Positions 59,011-64,000 of a DNA stretch of 64,000 bases are shown here, in pieces; within the stretch, counting starts at the first letter, position 1; each line of letters starts with the position of its first letter. The notes below the pieces were generated by a model. That model made no database searches. It saw nothing but the letters and a program-made list of their open reading frames with translations, and had not been told where the DNA came from. The position numbers and the translations under genes were made by a program. The stretch spans positions 1-64,000 of the forward strand of contig NZ_JAKEEB010000030.1 in the NCBI RefSeq assembly GCF_021462825.1. Reading direction: 5' to 3'. The DNA comes from Streptomyces glomeratus. Its GTDB lineage: Bacteria > Actinomycetota > Actinomycetes > Streptomycetales > Streptomycetaceae.

Positions 59011-61362
59011 ATGCAGGAGTCCCCGTTGGGCGGTCCGCCAGTGCCTGACCACCGCGCTCGGCAGCGCCCGGCGGACGACGAGTACCAGCGGTTTCTGCGC
59101 TACGCCCGGGCGCTGGGCTCCTTCGACCGCGGCCACCACCACCTGAACTACACGGTGCGGCCGCTGACGGAACGGGACTGTCCTCTGGTGGCCCCTGACC
59201 ACCGGGCGCCGGTCACGGTCCGCCGGCGGATCCCGACGGCGCTGCCCGTCGTCATCAGGACCTGGCAGGACGAGTCGGAGATCCTCCATGCGATCCAGGG
59301 CGTCCTGCCGTACGTTCCCCGCTGCGTGGCCCGGCACCGGGACATCGTCGTCCTCGGCCACGTCGAGGGCGTGCCCCTTTCGCGCATCCACCCCGACGGC
59401 ACCCCGCTGGACTCCGGCGTCATCACCGCGCTGGCGGGCCTGCTCGCGGACTTGACCCGGGTACGGCGACGGCACCTGCCGCCGCTGCCCGCGTCCTGGC
59501 CGCGTTCCAACCGGGACGGCAGGGCCTTTCTGCGCGCCCTCGCCTACGCGGCGGAGGAGCAGATCAGGGAGCGCAACCAGGCCCGGTTCGGCGGCCTGTT
59601 CGCGATGCTGGGTATCCCCGAGGACGCCATGGTCCGCTTCGCGGAACGGCTCCCGGCGCTCATCAGCCGCCCCTTCAGCCTGCTCCACACGGATCTGCAC
59701 CGGGACAACGTCATCGTGTCCTCCCACGGTCGCCCGCCGCTGATCTGCGTCGACTGGGAGCTGGCGACATACGGCGACCCCCTGCACGACCTGGCCACCC
59801 ACCTGGTGCGGACGCGGTATCCCCGGCACCAGTGGGACGAGGTCGTCGAAGCCTGGAGCACCGTCATGGGGGAGCGGCGCAGCGAGGCCGTCCACGGACT
59901 GGACCGGGACCTGCAGCACTATCTGGCCTTCGAGCGCGCCCAGTCCGTCTATCCGGACGTGATGCGCGCCGCGGAATCGCTGGGCGGCTCCCCCGACGGG
60001 CGGGACCTGGACGCGGCGACGCAGACGGTGCATCGGTCGCTGGTGGCGGCGGAGGAGCCGCTACGCCTGAGGAAGGTGCCCGGCGAGCGGGAGATCGAAC
60101 GCATCCTCTTCCGGTGGAACGAGTCCCATGGTGCCGGGCCCAGCCGGGAACGCGCCATGTTCCCGGTCGCCTGGAAGCGTGACCGGCGGGTTGCCGTCCG
60201 CCCGGATTTCCCCCTCTGGGCGGTGAGCCGTGCGCTGTTCGAGGAAGGGGGAACGTCGCCGGGGCGGGTCTTCAAGGGCACGGCTCACCTCAACACGGCC
60301 GTGCGGGTGGAGGGCGTCGGCTTCCCGGTCATGGTGCGCAGAAAGGTGGGATCACCGAACCCCCTGGAGCGGCGCTTCCTGAACGAGCACGTCGTGCTGG
60401 GCGTGATCGAACGGACCGGGGTCCGCGTACGGGCGCCACGGGTACTGGCCCTGGGCACCAGCGGACTGGACGAGCCGTTCACCATCCACACCTACGAGGG
60501 GCCCCCGGACGGCATCCGGCCGCCCGCCCACCCCGTGTACGGGCTGCTGCCGAACGAAGCGGACGACCTCGTCGACCAGCTCGCCGAGCTGACGGCCGTC
60601 CCCTGTGACCGGATCGAGCCCCTCTTCCCGGTTGTGGACTTCTCCTCCTGGCTGCGGGCCGAACTGGTCCGCATGGTCGGCGAGCTGCCCAAGGCCACCC
60701 GGGACCTGGCTCGGGAACTGGGACTTCCGGACAGTGTCCGGCTGGCGGAGATCCTCACCCGCCACATCCTGGCCCCGCGCCGGCCGGTGCTCCTGCACGG
60801 CGACCTCAACCCGTGGAACCTCGTACGCCGTGCGGACGGGGGCCTGACCCTCATCGACTGGGAGATGGCCGTGATCGGGGACCCGCTGTACGACCTCGTC
60901 CGCCATATGCACCTGACGCCCACCCGTCCCGACATCCGCAGGCGGCTGCTGAGCCGCTGGTCGCGCCGGCTGCCGGACGACTGCACCAAGGGCTGGCAGG
61001 AGGACTGGCGCGTCTACCGGTGGATCGAGATCATCCGCTCCGCGTACGTGGACCTCGACCGCCTGGTGACGGGCGAGGGGCCGGCGGCCCCGAACGTACG
61101 CCGGGCGCTCGACACCTACGCGATGACCCTGGTGGAGGCCACGGCCGCCCTGGGCCTGCCGGGCCGGTCGACGGCGAACCCATACCTCGCGCGGACGCTG
61201 CCGCCCGGGGGGCGCGGGCGCCGCGGTGGCCAGGGCGGCCGCGGGGGCACACGGATGCGGGGCGGCGCCGCGGACATCCGGCGCTCGGCACCGAGCGCCC
61301 CGGTGGGCCCTGCCGTGCGGGGTGCGGCGCACTATTGCAAGCGGTGCGCTTGCAATTGTTAG
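59011..61362 (+). CDS. Protein with two tandem aminoglycoside phosphotransferase-type kinase domains
   Basis: A protein of about 783 aa containing two complete APH/choline-kinase-like domains. The first has LLHTDLHRDNVIV and ICVDWELATYGDPLHDLATHL (~residues 225-260). The second has LLHGDLNPWNLV and LIDWEMAVIGDPLYDLVRHMH (~593-635). Both catalytic (HxD-x4-N) and metal (D) motifs are intact in each copy, so both may be active. Gly/Arg-rich, Cys-containing residues form the C-terminal tail, whose coding sequence overlaps an operator-like palindrome. ATG 59011 is my choice; GTG 58963 is in frame. Substrate unknown. Confidence 0.82.
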   Translation: MQESPLGGPPVPDHRARQRPADDEYQRFLRYARALGSFDRGHHHLNYTVRPLTERDCPLVAPDHRAPVTVRRRIPTALPVVIRTWQDESEILHAIQGVLPYVPRCVARHRDIVVLGHVEGVPLSRIHPDGTPLDSGVITALAGLLADLTRVRRRHLPPLPASWPRSNRDGRAFLRALAYAAEEQIRERNQARFGGLFAMLGIPEDAMVRFAERLPALISRPFSLLHTDLHRDNVIVSSHGRPPLICVDWELATYGDPLHDLATHLVRTRYPRHQWDEVVEAWSTVMGERRSEAVHGLDRDLQHYLAFERAQSVYPDVMRAAESLGGSPDGRDLDAATQTVHRSLVAAEEPLRLRKVPGEREIERILFRWNESHGAGPSRERAMFPVAWKRDRRVAVRPDFPLWAVSRALFEEGGTSPGRVFKGTAHLNTAVRVEGVGFPVMVRRKVGSPNPLERRFLNEHVVLGVIERTGVRVRAPRVLALGTSGLDEPFTIHTYEGPPDGIRPPAHPVYGLLPNEADDLVDQLAELTAVPCDRIEPLFPVVDFSSWLRAELVRMVGELPKATRDLARELGLPDSVRLAEILTRHILAPRRPVLLHGDLNPWNLVRRADGGLTLIDWEMAVIGDPLYDLVRHMHLTPTRPDIRRRLLSRWSRRLPDDCTKGWQEDWRVYRWIEIIRSAYVDLDRLVTGEGPAAPNVRRALDTYAMTLVEATAALGLPGRSTANPYLARTLPPGGRGRRGGQGGRGGTRMRGGAADIRRSAPSAPVGPAVRGAAHYCKRCACNC
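61334..61356. promoter_or_regulatory. Perfect palindrome in the XRE gene promoter
   Basis: ATTGCAAGC (61334-61342) and GCTTGCAAT (61348-61356) are perfect 9-bp arms around GGTGC. The site ends 28 bases before the XRE gene start codon, within the end of the preceding kinase gene. TTGCAA-type palindromes are typical dimeric repressor operators; autoregulation by the XRE protein is the simplest reading. Confidence 0.7.
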
Positions 61363-61384
61363 CGCCAGGCTGCACAGTGGAGTC

Positions 61385-61888
61385 ATGGCATCGCTCAACG
61401 TCGGCAACCTCGGTGAGTATCTGCGTGAACAGCGGCGCAATGCGCAGCTGTCGCTCAGGCAGCTCGCCGAAGCCGCCGGGGTGTCCAATCCGTATCTGAG
61501 CCAGATCGAGCGCGGGCTGCGCAAGCCGAGCGCGGAGGTGCTCCAGCAGGTCGCCAAGGCGCTGCGGATCTCCGCCGAGACGCTGTACGTGCGGGCCGGC
61601 ATCCTCGACGCCGAACGCGACAAGGAGGAGTGCCGGCGGGAAGGCGCGACGCGCGCCGTCCTCCTCGCCGATCCCTCGCTCACCGAGCGGCAGAAGCAGG
61701 TGCTGCTCCAGATCTACGAGTCCTTCCGCAAGGAGAACGGCTTCGAGATCGCCCGGGCGGGCACGGCGGAAGAGAACGGCCGGGTGGCCCAGGAGGCTCC
61801 TGACACGGACGACGCCCAGCACACCGACACGCCCGGCCCCCGCACGGCCGACGGCAGCGATGCCGGTCCGCGGCGCGACGCCGGCTGA
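61385..61888 (+). CDS. XRE-family transcriptional regulator (Rv0474-like)
   Basis: A 167-aa protein: HTH_3 domain at residues ~8-63 (LGEYLREQRRNAQLSLRQLAEAAGVSNPYLSQIERGLRKPSAEVLQQVAKALRIS), a short helical segment (LTERQKQVLLQIYESFRKEN) and an acidic disordered tail. GTGGAGTC gives the ribosome site for ATG 61385. It precedes an HBHA-like gene and a DUF2516 gene, the same order as mycobacterial Rv0474-hbhA-Rv0476. A perfect palindrome in its promoter may be its operator. Confidence 0.92.
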   Translation: MASLNVGNLGEYLREQRRNAQLSLRQLAEAAGVSNPYLSQIERGLRKPSAEVLQQVAKALRISAETLYVRAGILDAERDKEECRREGATRAVLLADPSLTERQKQVLLQIYESFRKENGFEIARAGTAEENGRVAQEAPDTDDAQHTDTPGPRTADGSDAGPRRDAG

Positions 61889-61989
61889 CCGGGCCGGCCG
61901 GGATGACCGGGCCGACCAGGACGACCGGACGCCGACCGGCGGACCGCCCCAAACCCTCAGTCGAAAGCCGAACCGGGAGGACCGTTCCC

Positions 61990-62634
61990 ATGGCCATCAC
62001 CGACGACCTGCGTAAGACCCTCAGCGACCCGACCCCGCTCTACTTCGCCGCCGGCACCGCCGACCTGGCCATTCAGCAGGCCAAGAAGGTCCCCGGCCTG
62101 GTCGAGCAGCTGCGCACCGAGGCCCCGGCCCGTATCGAGGCCGTGCGCAACACCGACCCGAAGGTGGTCCAGGAGAAGGCCGCCGCCCGCGCCAAGGAGG
62201 CCGGTGCCCGGGTGAAGGTGACGCAGGAGACCATCCAGGCGAGGGTCGGCGAGTTCCTCAACTCGCTCGACTCGGACCTCAAGAAGTTCGGCAGCACCCT
62301 GGACGCCGATCTGAAGAAGCTCGGCGAGACCGCCCAGGACCTCGCCCTGCGCGGCGTCGGCGTCGCCGCCGAGTACGCCGTCAAGGCACGCGAGACCTAC
62401 GAGAAGGTCGCCGAGCACGGCGAGCAGGCCGTGAAGACCTGGCGCGGTGAGGCCGCCGAGGAGATCGAGGAGCTCGCCGTCGCCGTCGAGGGCAAGCCGG
62501 AGCCCGTCGAGGTCAAGGACGAGCAGAAGCCTGCCGAGGCCAAGGCCGCGCAGGCCGAGAACAAGTCCGCGGCGAAGAAGGCGGCGCCGGTGCGCAAGCC
62601 GGTGGCGAAGAAGACCCCGCCGCCGGCCAAGTGA
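61990..62634 (+). CDS. Heparin-binding haemagglutinin (HBHA)-like protein
   Basis: A 214-aa protein. N-terminal 20-40 residues (LRKTLSDPTPLYFAAGTADLAIQQAKKVPGLVEQL) match the HBHA start. The middle is a long Ala/Glu/Lys coiled coil (KVVQEKAAARAKEAGARVKVTQETIQARVGEFLNSL). The C-terminus is Lys/Ala/Pro-rich (KKAAPVRKPVAKKTPPPAK), as in the heparin-binding tail of HBHA. There is no signal peptide. In mycobacteria it is surface-exposed and binds heparan sulfate or lipid bodies; in a soil organism a structural or lipid-associated role is more likely. GGGAGGACCGTTCCC precedes ATG 61990. Confidence 0.88.
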   Translation: MAITDDLRKTLSDPTPLYFAAGTADLAIQQAKKVPGLVEQLRTEAPARIEAVRNTDPKVVQEKAAARAKEAGARVKVTQETIQARVGEFLNSLDSDLKKFGSTLDADLKKLGETAQDLALRGVGVAAEYAVKARETYEKVAEHGEQAVKTWRGEAAEEIEELAVAVEGKPEPVEVKDEQKPAEAKAAQAENKSAAKKAAPVRKPVAKKTPPPAK

Positions 62635-62648
62635 GCAGTTTCGGACCG

Positions 62649-62705
62649 GGCCCGCGTACCGCGGGCCGGCGGTGATGGGCCGGGCACTTCGCTGGTGCCC
62701 GGCCC
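62649..62705 (+). terminator. Double hairpin after the HBHA-like gene
   Basis: Two hairpins follow the stop codon: GGCCCGCG/CGCGGGCC (62649-62656 with 62660-62667) and GGGCCGGGCAC/GTGCCCGGCCC (62677-62687 with 62695-62705, 7-base loop). The second is followed by GTTGT. They should end transcription of the XRE-HBHA unit. Confidence 0.8.
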
Positions 62706-62784
62706 GTTGTACGGATACACGGCGGCCGGACACGGGTACGGTGGCCGTACACAGGACTCGACCCGGGTGGTGGGCATCGTGCTG

Positions 62785-63120
62785 ATGACGGCTTTCGGCG
62801 GCTTCTTGTCGCTGCTCTATCTCGCCATGCTGGTGCTCGCCGTGGTGGCACTGGCGATGGCAGCGCTCTACCGCGACGACGCGTACCGCGCCGCCGACAA
62901 GCAGAACAAGGGCTTCTGGCTGATCATCCTCGGTATCGCGGTCGCCGTGAACCTGCTGGTGCCGATGCTCTTCCTCCAGCTCGCCGGCCTGGTCGCCACC
63001 ATCGTGTTCTTCGTGGACGTCCGGCCCGCGCTCAGGCAGGTCTCGGGCGGCGGCTGGGGCCGTCGCCGCCGCGGAAGCAGCAGCGACGGTCCCTACGGCC
63101 CGTACAACGGCGGACGGTAG
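62785..63120 (+). CDS. DUF2516 membrane protein
   Basis: A protein of about 111 aa with three hydrophobic helices (GFLSLLYLAMLVLAVVALAMAAL, FWLIILGIAVAVNLLVPML, LAGLVATIVFFVDVRPAL) and a Gly/Arg/Ser tail. The RDDAYRAADKQNKGFWLII segment is typical of DUF2516, encoded after hbhA in mycobacteria. ATG 62785 is the likely start; GTG 62770 or others upstream are possible and no strong ribosome site decides. Function unknown. Confidence 0.85.
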   Translation: MTAFGGFLSLLYLAMLVLAVVALAMAALYRDDAYRAADKQNKGFWLIILGIAVAVNLLVPMLFLQLAGLVATIVFFVDVRPALRQVSGGGWGRRRRGSSSDGPYGPYNGGR

Positions 63121-63133
63121 TCCGCCAGGGGTC

Positions 63134-64000
63134 TTACGGCGCGCGGTCGAGCAGGACGACCGCGACGTCGTCCGTCAGCTCCCCGCCGTTCAGATCGCGG
63201 ACCTCGCTGACCGTCGCGCGCAGCAGCTCCTCGCCGGTCAGGCCCTCGGCCAGCCGACGGCGGACGAGTTCCACCATGCCGTCCTGCCCGAGGCGTTCCC
63301 CGTCCTCGCCGACGCGCCCCTCGATGAGGCCGTCCGTGTAGAGCATCAGGCTCCAGGCCGCGCCCAGCTCCACCTGCATCCGCGGCCAGCGGGCGTGCGG
63401 CAGCAGACCGAGCGCCGGGCCGTTGTTGCCGTACGGCAGCAGCTCGGCGGGCCTGTTCGGGCGGGCGATCAGCGGGGACGGATGACCGGCCAGGCACAGC
63501 CCGGCGCGGCGGCCGTCCGGTGCGATGTCCACCGTGCACAGCGTCGCGAAGATCTCGTCGTTGTCCCGTTCGTGCTCCAGGACCTGCTGAAGCGTGGACA
63601 GCAGCTCGTCGCCGCACAGGCCCGCCAGGGTCAGCGCTCGCCAGGCGATACGCAGCTCCACGCCGAGCGCGGCCTCGTCCGGGCCGTGGCCGCAGACGTC
63701 GCCGATCATCGCGTGCACCGTGCCGTCCGGCGTACGCACCGTGTCGTAGAAGTCACCGCCGAGCAGCGCGCGCGAACGGCCGGGGCGGTAGCGGGCGGCG
63801 AAACGCAGCGAGGAGCCGTCGAGCAGCGGGGTGGGCAGCAGTCCGCGCTCCAGGCGGGCGTTCTCCTGCGCCCGCAGCTTGGACTCCGTCAGCCGCCGCT
63901 CGGCCGTGTCGGAGCGCTTGCGCTCCACCGCGTAGCGGATCGCGCGGCTCAGCAGGCGCCCGTCGAGTTCGTCGCGGAACAGGTAGTCCTGGGCGCCGAC
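63134..64000 (-). CDS. PP2C (SpoIIE-type) phosphatase with N-terminal receiver domain, partial
   Basis: The 3' part of a minus-strand gene whose start is beyond the window. The visible end includes the last residues of a receiver domain (GAQDYLFRDELDGRLLSRAIRYAVERK), a coiled-coil linker (LTESKLRAQENARLERGLLP) and a PP2C/SpoIIE domain with metal ligands in GGDFYDTVRTPDG, MIGDVCGHGPDEAA and the C-terminal LTDDVAVVLLDR. Such fused response regulators dephosphorylate anti-anti-sigma factors or similar Ser/Thr targets. Stop TGA at 63134. It converges on DUF2516, with 13 bases between stop codons. Confidence 0.92.
   Translation of the reverse strand, partial: VGAQDYLFRDELDGRLLSRAIRYAVERKRSDTAERRLTESKLRAQENARLERGLLPTPLLDGSSLRFAARYRPGRSRALLGGDFYDTVRTPDGTVHAMIGDVCGHGPDEAALGVELRIAWRALTLAGLCGDELLSTLQQVLEHERDNDEIFATLCTVDIAPDGRRAGLCLAGHPSPLIARPNRPAELLPYGNNGPALGLLPHARWPRMQVELGAAWSLMLYTDGLIEGRVGEDGERLGQDGMVELVRRRLAEGLTGEELLRATVSEVRDLNGGELTDDVAVVLLDRAP

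Overview
The window is a high-GC actinomycete chromosome segment, almost certainly Streptomyces. The evidence is GC-saturated third codon positions, frequent GTG starts, and a gene set and order (csoR, Pit system, pst operon, ppk, mshD, glnR, rsiG, devA/devB) that I recognise from the core of Streptomyces chromosomes. Gene names rest on motif and context recognition; no database search was run.

Layout. 1-1085: the 3' end of a 5S rRNA (end of an rRNA operon), its terminator, and a frameshifted phosphoesterase pseudogene. 1197-1742: a GNAT acetyltransferase. 1749-9021 (minus): a six-gene type IV secretion-like locus encoding a pilin-like protein, VirB8-like, VirB6-like, VirB3/VirB4-N-like, a VirB4-type ATPase and a VirD4-like protein. 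A secreted S1 protease and a VirB1-like SLT plus NlpC/P60 wall hydrolase lie next to it. 11922-15899: PAP2 phosphatase, Tat-exported flavin oxidase, a lipoprotein and a 58-aa protein. 15945-22885: copper sensor csoR with its operator, low-affinity phosphate transport (DUF47 plus Pit), then high-affinity pstSCAB with a PHO box. 23274-27232: Nudix, CHAD and polyphosphate kinase, completing a phosphate block.

27768-32269: a tightly overlapping operon of ECF sigma factor, zinc-finger membrane protein, ABC ATPase, permease and membrane protein. 32391-40875: mycothiol synthase, a two-component system with an HtrA-type protease, a secreted trypsin-fold protease with FG-GAP repeats, and a LacI regulator. 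40925-47957: the nitrogen regulator glnR, then genes rich in sulfur-related functions (MoaD/ThiS, rhodanese with an upstream cysteine-type leader peptide, SseC, DsrE). 47981-49752: a WhiJ-like regulator set (XRE plus DUF397). 49790-55843: nitrobindin-like protein, Nur, YgfZ, Dtd, the c-di-GMP-dependent anti-sigma factor RsiG, an asparaginase, a 60-bp tandem repeat array and an Eis-like acetyltransferase.

56140-58840: a duplicated GntR-HAD module. The second copy is devA/devB. The first copy keeps its HAD gene, but its gntR (devE position) is reduced to a fragment. 59011-63120: a protein with two complete aminoglycoside-phosphotransferase-type kinase domains, then XRE, heparin-binding-haemagglutinin-like and DUF2516 genes in the same order as the mycobacterial hbhA locus. 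The window ends inside a fused receiver/PP2C phosphatase. I found no tRNA, insertion sequence, prophage, CRISPR array or biosynthetic gene cluster.
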